Positions 34,986 to 42,895 of a stretch of DNA of 64,000 nucleotides are shown here, piece by piece. The DNA comes from UBA7803 sp036381275. Its GTDB lineage: Bacteria; Pseudomonadota; Gammaproteobacteria; Pseudomonadales; Azotimanducaceae. The position numbers and the translations under genes are program-made. The first letter of the stretch is position 1; every line of letters begins with the position of its first letter. Location of the stretch: the NCBI GenBank assembly GCA_036381275.1, contig DASVDC010000041.1:1-64000 (forward strand), given 5' to 3'. The notes below the pieces were generated by a model. That model was not told the origin of the DNA. It worked only from the letters and a program-made list of their open reading frames with translations, and ran no database searches.

Positions 34986-35013
34986 TTGCCGGCAACGGGC
35001 AATACCTTAGAAT
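34986..35013 (+). promoter_or_regulatory. possible sigma70 promoter in the 34866-35237 gap
   Basis: TTGCCG (34986-34991), 16 bases, TAGAAT (35008-35013), reading rightward about 200 bases before the MerR gene's own promoter. What it would transcribe is unclear. The 370-base gap otherwise contains the palindrome at 34939, the hairpin at 35151 and the MerR promoter. Confidence 0.3.
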
Positions 35014-35150
35014 GCGCGCCTTCTCACCGGTCGGCTGGTTTTGAGCAGTACCGCCACCGGTACCCAACAGGCGTGGCGCGGTGTCTCTCTCCCCTTCCTC
35101 CCTAGCCGCGAAGACAGTGCCAAATGCGCTGTCGCCACGCCTCCTATTCC

Positions 35151-35179
35151 GGCGGCCGGAGCGAGTCGCTCCGGCCGCC
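35151..35179. repeat. perfect 13-bp stem-loop
   Basis: GGCGGCCGGAGCG-agt-CGCTCCGGCCGCC. The stem shares the GCGGCCGGAG core with the window's REP family, so it may be a compact REP derivative. It ends 19 bases before the MerR gene's -35 box and could also terminate read-through. Confidence 0.6.
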
Positions 35180-35197
35180 CGCTTCCACCCCCATACC

Positions 35198-35243
35198 TGG
35201 ACAACCCCGGGCCGCGCTGTACAATTCTGTACGGTATTTGTAC
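35198..35243 (+). promoter_or_regulatory. MerR gene promoter with three TGTAC direct repeats
   Basis: TGGACA (35198-35203), 16 bases, TACAAT (35220-35225). TGTAC occurs at 35218, 35228 and 35239, spaced 10 and 11 bases, so all face one side of the helix and cover the -10 box and transcription start. Suggests autorepression by the MerR-type protein. Confidence 0.6.
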
Positions 35244-35255
35244 TGGGCACGCGGG

Positions 35256-36152
35256 TTGGAAGCCGACGACGACCTGTACCGGATCGGCACGATCGCCAAC
35301 CTCACCGGCATCGCGGTGGAGCGGCTGCGTGCCTGGGAACGCCGCTACGGGCTCGAACCGGCGCACAAGGCCGGTAAGACCCGCTTCTACAGCCGCGAGC
35401 AGCTCGAGCGCCTGCAGCTGATCAAGCGCCTGATCGACCAGGGGCACCCGATCAGCACGCTGGTGGAGCTCGATGACGACGCGCTGCTCGCGCGCCTGAA
35501 CACCCAGCGCCAGGCACGGCTGAAACCGGCCCGCGCCGGGCTGATCGGCCCGAACCTGCTGGTGCTCGAGCAGCAGCAGGACCACACCAGCCGGCTCGAC
35601 GTCCGGGCCCGCTGGGCCAACCTCGATGCGTTCTTCGAGGACCAGACCGGCACCGAGAGCCTGGACGTGCTGGTGGTGCAGCTCCCGGTGCTGCTGGTGG
35701 ACCGGATCCAGCGGATCGGCCGGCAGCAGCCCGACGCCCGCCTCGTCGCGATCTATCAGTTCACGACCCCGAAGCACCTGGCCGAAGTCCAGGAGATGGG
35801 CGTGCCGACGCTCACCTGGCCGGTCACCTGGGACGAGATCGAGCACGCCTGCGCGACCACCGCCGGAATGCCGCTGCGCGCGGCCCGCGCTGCCGCCCGC
35901 CGGTTCACCGATGAGGAGCTGATCGCAATCGCCGCCAGCGCGGCCGACCCGAGCGGCTGTCCGCGGCATCTGGTCGAGCTGATCAGCCACCTGAACGCGT
36001 TCGCCGAGTACAGCCTGGCCTGCGCCGCCGACGCCGCGGAGCCGGCCGTGTACGAACGCGTGCACACCGACACCTCCCAGGCGCGCGCCCAGCTCGAGCT
36101 GGCGCTGGAGGCGCTGGTCGAAGCCGAGCAACTGCTCGATCGGCCGAATTGA
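35256..36152 (+). CDS. MerR-type regulator with a CarH-like C-terminal domain
   Basis: Regulator of about 298 residues. The N-terminal MerR winged helix is YRIGTIANLTGIAVERLRAW, ERRYGLEPAHKAGKTRFYSR, EQLERLQLIKRLIDQGHPIS. The C-terminal half has a Rossmann-like stretch LDVLVVQLPVLLVDRIQRIG and IYQFTTPKHLAEVQEMGVPT, in the place where CarH/LitR proteins bind cobalamin. No ExHxxG or DxHxxG cobalamin motif is visible, so a cofactor-free variant is likely. No ATG fits: the in-frame ATG at 35124 lies upstream of the promoter. TTG at 35256 (or 35238) is the probable start. TGTAC repeats lie before and after the gene. Confidence 0.8.
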   Translation: MEADDDLYRIGTIANLTGIAVERLRAWERRYGLEPAHKAGKTRFYSREQLERLQLIKRLIDQGHPISTLVELDDDALLARLNTQRQARLKPARAGLIGPNLLVLEQQQDHTSRLDVRARWANLDAFFEDQTGTESLDVLVVQLPVLLVDRIQRIGRQQPDARLVAIYQFTTPKHLAEVQEMGVPTLTWPVTWDEIEHACATTAGMPLRAARAAARRFTDEELIAIAASAADPSGCPRHLVELISHLNAFAEYSLACAADAAEPAVYERVHTDTSQARAQLELALEALVEAEQLLDRPN

Positions 36153-36164
36153 GTCCGATCAGTC

Positions 36165-36227
36165 TATACAAAACCTGTACAAAAGGTGTCTTCGGGGTAT
36201 TGACACGCGGTTTGTACAGTACATAAT
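36165..36227 (+). promoter_or_regulatory. strong sigma70 promoter with TGTAC-type sites
   Basis: TTGACA (36200-36205), 16 bases, CATAAT (36222-36227). The palindrome TGTAC-a-GTACA (36213-36223) sits between the boxes and touches the -10; TATACA (36165) and TGTACA (36176) lie upstream. The motif matches the sites before the MerR gene that ends at 36152, so that protein is the likely regulator. Confidence 0.65.
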
Positions 36228-36232
36228 GACGG

Positions 36233-36396
36233 CACGTTCAGTTTCACAGGCGTGCCGCAACTTCGATGCAGTCCTCCCTTTCAAGTGTCCTTCCCCCAGA
36301 AGAAGAAGTTGCCTTCGGAGGGCCGACCCTCTGACACGCCTTTTTTACCCGCCCCCGCCCGGGGGCAGAAGCGGCGCCCCAGCGGCGCCGTTTTTC
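36233..36396 (+). ncRNA. candidate small regulatory RNA, about 160 nt
   Basis: Transcript predicted from the promoter's start point to the terminator. It opens with hairpin CGGCACG...CGTGCCG (36230-36257). It then has two C-rich stretches, TCCTCCC (36272-36278) and TCCTTCCCCC (36288-36297), complementary to ribosome-binding sites. Hairpins GAGGG-ccga-CCCTC (36318-36331) and GCCCCC-gccc-GGGGGC (36351-36366) follow. The intrinsic terminator completes it. No convincing peptide frame is present: the 36226 ATG would precede the likely transcription start. Alternative: an attenuated leader of the protease gene at 36529. Not a family I recognise. Confidence 0.6.
36372..36395 (+). terminator. intrinsic terminator of the candidate sRNA
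   Basis: Stem CGGCGCC (36372-36378), loop ccagc, GGCGCCG (36384-36390), then TTTTT (36391-36395). One of the few clear hairpin-plus-T terminators in the window. Confidence 0.8.
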
Positions 36397-36528
36397 GTTC
36401 CGGCGGCGGTTTTCCCGGCCGCCGATTCCCTGCATGCTGCGCGGTCGGCGACTGACTGAACAGGGAGTGGAACCGGCGTTCGGGATCGACCGGGCGCTGG
36501 TCTGAATCCTGCACTTCGCCGCCGAGCC

Positions 36529-39429
36529 ATGAGCGACGCACCACGCGAGCTTTGCATCCGGGCAATGGCGGTCGGTCTGCTGCTGGCGGCCGGCGCGTGC
36601 GGCGGCGGTGGCGGCGGTAGCGACCGGAGCCCCCGCGACGACAGCACGCCGGACGCCAACCGGCCGCCCAGCGCCGGCTTCACGATCAGCTCGAGCGACG
36701 GTCCCGCGCCGCTCGAGGTCACGTTCGACGGCGCCTCATCGAGCGACCCGGACGGCCGCATCACCGACTACGCCTGGGAGTTCGGCGACGGCAGCACCGC
36801 CAACGGGTCGACGGTCTCGCACACGTTCACCGAGATCGGCTCGTTCGACGTCACGCTGACGGTCACCGACGACGGCGGCCTCACCGACGCCGCCAGCGGC
36901 AGCGTGCGGGTTCGAGGCGCGTCGGTCGCCGGCGTGATCCGGATTTCGGCCGGCAGCTCGGTGGATTCCGACGTGAACGACCGTCTGACCACTCCGGTCG
37001 CTAACAACGGCTTCGGCGACGCCCAGCCCGTCGGCAACCCGGTGCAGCTCGGCGGGTTCGTCAACCTGCCGGGGACCGGCTCGGAGGACGGCAATTTCCG
37101 CACGACCGGCGATCCGGAGGACTTCTTCGTCGTCGAGCTCGAGGGTGACGAGCACATCGTGCTGTCGATCGGCGAACCGGGCAGCGACCTGGATCTCGAG
37201 CTCTACAACGACGCGTCACCGCCCGAGCTGATCGATGCGTCCATCTCGCCCGATCCGGCCGACGACCCCAGCGAGGACCTGGCGGCCCCGGCCGAACCGG
37301 GGCGTTACTACATCCGCGTCGCGGCGGTGAGCGGCGCGAGCACCTACGTGCTGCACGTCTCCGATCAGATCCTCGAGCCGCAGCCGCGGCGCGCGAAGCG
37401 CCTCACCGACCCGATCGTCGCCGGGGAGATACTGGTGGTCCGGAACGGGACGGGCGCGATGCCGGAGCGGCTCGGCGTGCGCCCGGCTCGGGCCGGCTCG
37501 GGGCTGCGACTCGAGGCGCTGGACCGGGCCGACGCCGACGCCCCGAACCCGCACGTCCCCGAGCCGCGCATTGCCGAGGGCGCCGCGCTCGGTGCGGCAC
37601 GCCGGGCGCGCCTCGAGACGCTGCTCGCGGCCCGGCGCGTCGGGGCGGAGCCGTCGGTGGCGATCGCGGAACCGAACACGCTGCGCCGGCCGCAGCGGGT
37701 TCCGAACGATCCGTTGTACCGGCGGCAGTGGCACTTCCGCGACATCGGGCTGGAGTCGGCCTGGAACATCACGACCGGCAGCGTCGCGGGCCGCGGTCCG
37801 ATCGTGGTCGCGGTGGTCGACACCGGCGTGCTGCTGAATCACCCCGATCTGCGCGACCAGCTCCTGCGCGACGGCTCGGGCCGCGTGACCGGCTACGACT
37901 TCATTCAGGACCCGTCCCGATCGAACGACGGCGACGGCCTCGATCCCGATCCCGCCGATCCCGGCGACGACGACCTGGGGCCCGGCCAGGGCAGCTTTCA
38001 CGGTACCCACGTCGCCGGGCTGATCGCCGCCCGGAGCGACAACGGCGCCGGCGTGGCCGGTGTGGCCTGGCAGGCCCGGCTGATGCCGCTGCGCGCGCTC
38101 GGCGTCGACGGCGGCTCCACGTTCGACGTGATCCAGGCGATGCGCTACGCCGCACAGCTCGACAACGTCTCCGGCACGGTTCCGCCGGTGCGGGCCGACA
38201 TCATCAACATGAGCCTCGGCAGCGACTTCCATTCCGAGTCCGAGCAGCAGGCGGTCAATCAGGTGCGCGCGCGCGGCGTCTTCGTCGTCGCGAGCGTCGG
38301 CAACGCGGCATCGCGGGTGCCGAGCTACCCGGCGGCCTACAACGGTGTGATCGGCGTCGGCGCGGTCGACCGCGTGGGCAATCTGTCGTCCTACTCGAAC
38401 TTCGGTTCACAGGTCGACCTCACCGCTCCCGGCGGCGACCTGAACGCCGACCGGGACGGCGACGGGGAAGCCGACGGGATCACCAGCACCATCGGCTCCG
38501 GCGGCGGCGATTCGATCGATCCCGGCTACGGCCTGCTCGACGGTACGTCGATGGCCGCGGCCCACGTGTCCGGCGTGCTGGCACTGATGAAGTCCGTTCA
38601 TCCGGAGCTGACGCCGGGGCAGTTCGACACGCTGCTGCGGGCCGGCCGCCTGACCCGCGACGCCGGCCCGTCCGGCTTCGACGATCGCTTCGGCTGGGGC
38701 GTCATCGACGCGCATCAGGCGGTGCTGACCGCGCTCGAACAGGTCCAAGGGCCGCTCGGCCCGGTGATCTCGGTGACCGTCGACAGCCTGGACTTCCAGA
38801 CCTTCACCCGCGAGCTGCAGTTCGGCGTGAGCAACGTCGGTAACGCGTCGAGCCCGATCGCGGTCAGCGACGACGCGCCCTGGCTGACCGTGGAGCCGCT
38901 CGACGTCGATCCGGACGGCTTCGGCCAGTACCGTGCGATGGTCGACCGCACCAGCGTCGACACCGGCAGCCACCGTGCCACCATCACCATCGCCGCGCCG
39001 GACGACGCACGGGTGCAGCCCGCCTCCGTGGAAGTCACGATGGAGGTGCTGAGCGCCGACCCGGCGGCGGACGCCGGACAGCACTACGTGATGCTGTTGG
39101 ACGATGCCGACGAGCCGGTGGCGGTGCAGACGGTGACCGCGGGGAACGGCCAGTACGCGTTCGAGCTGCAGGACGTGCCGCCGGGGGAATACCGGCTCTT
39201 CGCCGGCACGGATCTCGACGACGACGACACGATCTGCGACGGCGGCGAGGCCTGCGGCGCGTACCCGAGCCTCGCCGCCCCGGAAACCATCACGGTGGAT
39301 CCGCAGCAGCGGACGGAGCTGACGGATCTCGACTTCGCGTCCGAGTTCCGCACCACGGCCACCGTCCGCGACGAGGAAGGCGACCGGCGGAGCGCGGCGC
39401 ACGAGCTCGACAAGCCGGAGCCGCAGTGA
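36529..39429 (+). CDS. lipoprotein subtilisin-like (S8) protease with PKD and PPC-like domains
   Basis: Secreted serine protease of 966 residues. Order: lipoprotein signal (MAVGLLLAAGAC, Cys about residue 24) and a Gly-rich linker; PKD domain about 45-130 (YAWEFGDGSTANGSTVSHTF); a PPC-like beta domain about 175-285 (DFFVVELEGDEHIVLSIG); a propeptide-like segment; then the S8 domain with Asp431 in VVDTGVLLNHPDL, His491 in GSFHGTHVAGLIA and Ser674 in LLDGTSMAAAHVSGVLA. The C-terminus has BACON-like (DDAPWLTVEPLDVDPDG) and carboxypeptidase-regulatory-like (DVPPGEYRLFAGTDLDDDD) beta domains. It is followed after 25 bases by a PrcB-like lipoprotein. Anchored in the outer membrane or at the surface, likely self-processed. 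Confidence 0.92.
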   Translation: MSDAPRELCIRAMAVGLLLAAGACGGGGGGSDRSPRDDSTPDANRPPSAGFTISSSDGPAPLEVTFDGASSSDPDGRITDYAWEFGDGSTANGSTVSHTFTEIGSFDVTLTVTDDGGLTDAASGSVRVRGASVAGVIRISAGSSVDSDVNDRLTTPVANNGFGDAQPVGNPVQLGGFVNLPGTGSEDGNFRTTGDPEDFFVVELEGDEHIVLSIGEPGSDLDLELYNDASPPELIDASISPDPADDPSEDLAAPAEPGRYYIRVAAVSGASTYVLHVSDQILEPQPRRAKRLTDPIVAGEILVVRNGTGAMPERLGVRPARAGSGLRLEALDRADADAPNPHVPEPRIAEGAALGAARRARLETLLAARRVGAEPSVAIAEPNTLRRPQRVPNDPLYRRQWHFRDIGLESAWNITTGSVAGRGPIVVAVVDTGVLLNHPDLRDQLLRDGSGRVTGYDFIQDPSRSNDGDGLDPDPADPGDDDLGPGQGSFHGTHVAGLIAARSDNGAGVAGVAWQARLMPLRALGVDGGSTFDVIQAMRYAAQLDNVSGTVPPVRADIINMSLGSDFHSESEQQAVNQVRARGVFVVASVGNAASRVPSYPAAYNGVIGVGAVDRVGNLSSYSNFGSQVDLTAPGGDLNADRDGDGEADGITSTIGSGGGDSIDPGYGLLDGTSMAAAHVSGVLALMKSVHPELTPGQFDTLLRAGRLTRDAGPSGFDDRFGWGVIDAHQAVLTALEQVQGPLGPVISVTVDSLDFQTFTRELQFGVSNVGNASSPIAVSDDAPWLTVEPLDVDPDGFGQYRAMVDRTSVDTGSHRATITIAAPDDARVQPASVEVTMEVLSADPAADAGQHYVMLLDDADEPVAVQTVTAGNGQYAFELQDVPPGEYRLFAGTDLDDDDTICDGGEACGAYPSLAAPETITVDPQQRTELTDLDFASEFRTTATVRDEEGDRRSAAHELDKPEPQ

Positions 39430-39454
39430 CTCGACCACGATGCGGGGGAGACGG

Positions 39455-39940
39455 ATGACATCGCGCGCGACGCTGATCATGGCACTCGCGCTCTGCGCCG
39501 GCTGCGCCGACGAGGCGGCCATCGAGGCGACCACCGTGCTCGAGTACAACCGCTGCCAGGGCGTGAACCCCGGACTCACCCGAGTCGACTACGCCGCGGT
39601 GGCCGGCATCCGCGGCGGGACGCTCCTCGGCATGACCGATCGCGAAGGTAACGAGGCGGCCCCGGACGACGACGTGCTGCTGGTGGCGATCTCGCGCGGC
39701 CGGCAGCCGACGCCCGGCTACGGGTTCACGCTGGAGCGCGCGTACCGTGACGGCGCGACTGCCGTCGTGCGGGTGCGTTGGGAAACGCCGGAACCCGGCG
39801 CGGTGCTGCCGCAGACGCTGACGCATCCGTGTCTCGTGGTGGCGCTGCCGCACGATGCGTTCCAGCGGGTCGAGGCGGTGGATCAGCGCGGCGAAGGGAT
39901 CGGGTCGCTGGAGCTCCAGCCGGCGTCCCCGTCGCGATGA
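39455..39940 (+). CDS. PrcB-like lipoprotein
   Basis: Lipoprotein of 161 residues: signal TLIMALALCAGC with Cys about residue 17, then a domain matching the PrcB C-terminal family: VLLVAISRGRQPTPGYGFTL, AVVRVRWETPEPGAVL and QTLTHPCLVVALP. In Treponema denticola PrcB is a lipoprotein needed to stabilise the subtilisin-like PrtP (dentilisin) complex. Here it follows an S8 lipoprotein protease, so a chaperone or inhibitor role toward that protease is likely by analogy. ATG 39455 follows GGGGGAG. Confidence 0.85.
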   Translation: MTSRATLIMALALCAGCADEAAIEATTVLEYNRCQGVNPGLTRVDYAAVAGIRGGTLLGMTDREGNEAAPDDDVLLVAISRGRQPTPGYGFTLERAYRDGATAVVRVRWETPEPGAVLPQTLTHPCLVVALPHDAFQRVEAVDQRGEGIGSLELQPASPSR

Positions 39941-39976
39941 ACACGTCGCCGCTGGTGACCGTGTAGTACCGGGTCT

Positions 39977-41002
39977 TCACGAACCCGTCAGCAGCGCCAG
40001 CGCGGCCGCGGCCCGCTGATGCACGCTCTGCTTGTACGCCTCGAGATCCATGTCGCGCCGCTCGCCCATCGCGCCGACGAGGTAGCGCTTGTAGACGCCC
40101 TGGCCGATCGCGGCGAGCCGCCAGTGCGAGAACGCGCGGTAGTAGTCGATGCCGGCGAGGTCGCGTCCGGTCGCCTGTTCGTAGCGCCGCCGGATCTCGT
40201 CGCGGTTCGGGAAGCCGCCCACCGAGGTGGGCGCGGCGCCGGCCGGATCCTCGCCGGGCTGTACCCAGGAGTTCAGCAGGTAGCCGACGTCGGCGAGCGG
40301 ATCGCCCAGCGTGCAGAGCTCCCAGTCGAGCACCGCGCGGATACGGCCGCCGCCGACGATCATGTTGCCGAGCCGGTAGTCGCCGTGCACGATCGTCGCG
40401 CCCACCTGCTCCGGCATCCGCTCCTCGAGCAGGCGCGAGGTCTCCTCCATCTCCGGGATCTCATGGGTTTTGGTCGCTTCCCACTGGCGGTTCCAGCGCT
40501 TGATCTGACGAGCGAGATACGCTTCCTTGCGGCCGAGGTCGCCGAGGCCCACCCGGTCCGGATCGAGGTTGTGCAGCGCGGCGAGCACGTCGATCACGTG
40601 CTCACCGAGCTGCCGGCGTTCCTCTTCCGGCAGCTTGGCGGCCGCGTGCGCGTCGTGCAGCACGGTGCCTTCCACGAACTTCATCACGTAGAACGGAGCG
40701 CCGTTCACCTCCGGGTCTTCGCAGAGGCCGTGCGTCGGCGCGACCGGCACCGCGCTGCCGGCGAGCGCCGAGATGATCCGGTGCTCGCGGCCCATGTCGT
40801 GGGCGCTCTCGAGCACGTGCCCGAGCGGCGGCCGGCGCAGCACGTACGAAGCGCCGGCACGGTCGACGAACCGGTAGGTCAGGTTGGAATGGCCACCGGC
40901 GATCAGCGTGAAGGTGAGGGGCGGCTGCAGGCCGGGAATGCGTTCGGCGAGCCAGCGGGTCACCCGCTCCTGATGGATGCCTTCGACGCTGCCTTCGCTC
41001 AT
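39977..41002 (-). CDS. phosphotransferase-family protein (ACAD10-like kinase)
   Basis: APH-fold kinase of 341 residues: FTLIAGGHSNLTYRFVDRAG nucleotide loop, YVMKFVEGTVLHD hinge, TIVHGDYRLGNMI Brenner motif, and AVLDWELCTLGDPLADVGYL. This is a closer match to the ACAD10/ACAD11 kinase domain than the copy at 32231. Members may phosphorylate hydroxyacyl-CoAs before dehydration. ATG 41002 follows GGGGG. It stands alone, convergent with the PrcB-like gene. Confidence 0.9.
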   Translation of the reverse strand: MSEGSVEGIHQERVTRWLAERIPGLQPPLTFTLIAGGHSNLTYRFVDRAGASYVLRRPPLGHVLESAHDMGREHRIISALAGSAVPVAPTHGLCEDPEVNGAPFYVMKFVEGTVLHDAHAAAKLPEEERRQLGEHVIDVLAALHNLDPDRVGLGDLGRKEAYLARQIKRWNRQWEATKTHEIPEMEETSRLLEERMPEQVGATIVHGDYRLGNMIVGGGRIRAVLDWELCTLGDPLADVGYLLNSWVQPGEDPAGAAPTSVGGFPNRDEIRRRYEQATGRDLAGIDYYRAFSHWRLAAIGQGVYKRYLVGAMGERRDMDLEAYKQSVHQRAAAALALLTGS

Positions 41003-41136
41003 GCCACCCCCGTCACGACTGCCGATTCGAACCACACCCCACTTTACCGCAATCGTTTTGAGTTTTCGCAGCGGATGGTTTTAGATGCCTCGCTGATGCT
41101 CCACGGATCCGCCAGCACCGGCGCCCTGCTCTTCCC

Positions 41137-42882
41137 GTGATCCACCGCTCGTCCATACGGCTTGCCAACCGGCTCGCCGCAGCGCTCACGGCGCTGCTGC
41201 TCGGCGGCTGCGCCGGCCTGCCGGAAGGCCTGCCGCGCGCGGCGGACGACGAGCCCGGCAGCGCCCTGTTCACGCTGCCGTCGGGCCGGACGGTGACGGT
41301 GCGTCCCGAGGCGCTCACCTACACCGGCGAGGGCGCCATCGTCTGGCCGGACGGCCGCACCTACCGCGGCGACTGGGTGAACGGGCGGCCGCACGGCGAG
41401 GGCGAAGAGACCCAGCCGGACGGCACCGCCTACCGCGGCGGCTGGAAGGACGGCAACCGCCACGGCCACGGCGAGATCGTGTTCGCGGACGGCGACCGCT
41501 ACGTGGGCGAGTTCGCCGGCGGCGTCCGGGAAGGCCGGGGCACGCTCGAGAGCCACGAAGGCGTCTACCGCGGCGACTGGTCCGACGACCTGCCCTCCGG
41601 TCACGGAGTGTTCGAGGCGCGCGACGGCGCCCGCTACGAGGGGGAATGGCTCGGCGGGCAGCGCTTCGGCTACGGACGCTATCGGACCGCCGACGGCGGC
41701 AGCTACGAAGGCGAATGGGCCCACGACCAGCCGCACGGTTTCGGAACGCTGCAGGATCCGGACGGCGCGAGTCACCACGGTGCCTGGCAGGCCGGTCGGC
41801 CGCACGGCTACGGGCGCGCGGAGGGGCCGCCGGGGCTCGTCTACGAAGGGACCTGGGTCGACGGTGTGCGCGACGGCTTCGGTCGCGAGACGCGCCCCGA
41901 CGGCACCCGCTACGAAGGCTACTGGCGTGCGGGTCAGCGCGACGGCCAGGGATTGGAGATGCGTCCGGACGGCTCGTTCCACGACGGGCAATGGGAGCTC
42001 GACCGGCCGCTCGGCCCCGGCCTGCGCCGCGCGGCCACGGGTATCGAGATCAGCGGCAACTGGAACGGCGACGTCGTCTCGACCGGCCTCGTGAAGCTGC
42101 CGAGCGGTGCCGAGTACGCCGGGCCGCTGTTCCGCGGCCCGCGCGCGATGGCGCCGCGGCTGCTCGAGTGGCTGCACCGCGTCGGCGGCATCGGCGACCC
42201 CTATGCGGCGCTGATGCTCGGCACCGCCTACCTCGACTTCGACGAGCCGGCCCCGGACCCGGAACGGGCCCGCCATTGGCTCGAGCGCAGCGCCGCCGCC
42301 GGCATCGCCGAAGCACAGTTCCGCCTGGCGCTGATCTGGGAGAACGTGCATCCGCCGCGGGTCGTGGAGCTGCTCGCCGAAGCGGCGCGGCAGGGTCACG
42401 CGCTCGCCAACGCAACGCTCGGCGAGTACTACTATGGCGGCATCACCGTGCCGCGGAACCTCGCCCGCGCGATCGGCTACTTCCAACGCGCCGTGGACGC
42501 GGGCAGCATCACCGCCCGCAACAACCTCGCGTGGCTGCTCGCCACCGCCGACGACCCGGCGCATCGTGACGGCACCCGCGCGGTGTCGCTGATCCGTCCG
42601 ATCGCGCTCTACGAAGGGGCCTGGCAGTATCTGGACACGCTCGCCGCCGCCTGGGCCGCGAGCGGCGCGTTCGACAAAGCGGTGGACACGGCCGAGCGTG
42701 CGATCGAGGCGGCCCGGCGCGAGCCGGCGGCCGCGGAGAGCGGCGAGCTCGAAGCGATGCAGCGGCGCCTCGCGGGCTACCGGAGCGGCGTGGCGCACGT
42801 GGAATGGGTCGGTGCTCCCACGGGCCCCGCGGATTCGCGGCCGGAGGGCGCTCCCACGGGCGGAGCCGAAACACCGCGCTGA
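41137..42882 (+). CDS. MORN-repeat and Sel1-repeat lipoprotein
   Basis: Exported protein of 581 residues with GTG start. Lipobox LLLGGC puts the acylated Cys near residue 26. Residues about 65-320 hold around ten MORN repeats (GEGAIVWPDGRTYRGDWVNG, GRPHGEGEETQPDGTAYRGG and so on). Residues about 345-480 hold Sel1/TPR-like helical repeats (ARHWLERSAAAGIAEAQFRL, ARAIGYFQRAVDAGSITARN). Both are protein- or lipid-interaction scaffolds. The last 25 residues (VGAPTGPADSRPEGAPTGG) are encoded by a REP pair, so the original C-terminus was probably shorter. An aminotransferase follows after 13 bases. Confidence 0.88.
   Translation: MIHRSSIRLANRLAAALTALLLGGCAGLPEGLPRAADDEPGSALFTLPSGRTVTVRPEALTYTGEGAIVWPDGRTYRGDWVNGRPHGEGEETQPDGTAYRGGWKDGNRHGHGEIVFADGDRYVGEFAGGVREGRGTLESHEGVYRGDWSDDLPSGHGVFEARDGARYEGEWLGGQRFGYGRYRTADGGSYEGEWAHDQPHGFGTLQDPDGASHHGAWQAGRPHGYGRAEGPPGLVYEGTWVDGVRDGFGRETRPDGTRYEGYWRAGQRDGQGLEMRPDGSFHDGQWELDRPLGPGLRRAATGIEISGNWNGDVVSTGLVKLPSGAEYAGPLFRGPRAMAPRLLEWLHRVGGIGDPYAALMLGTAYLDFDEPAPDPERARHWLERSAAAGIAEAQFRLALIWENVHPPRVVELLAEAARQGHALANATLGEYYYGGITVPRNLARAIGYFQRAVDAGSITARNNLAWLLATADDPAHRDGTRAVSLIRPIALYEGAWQYLDTLAAAWAASGAFDKAVDTAERAIEAARREPAAAESGELEAMQRRLAGYRSGVAHVEWVGAPTGPADSRPEGAPTGGAETPR
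42811..42859. repeat. REP pair inside a coding region
   Basis: GTGCTCCCACGGGCCCCGCG and TTCGCGGCCGGAGGGCGCTCCCAC within the last codons of the MORN/Sel1 gene. Both halves are slightly diverged. The only copy in the window that codes for protein. Confidence 0.75.
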
Positions 42883-42895
42883 GTTCGGAGCATTC

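Noticed and set aside
36226..36459. Possible 77-residue peptide at the sRNA locus
   Set aside because: Its ATG lies upstream of the predicted transcription start, it has no ribosome-binding site, and it reads through the terminator hairpin.
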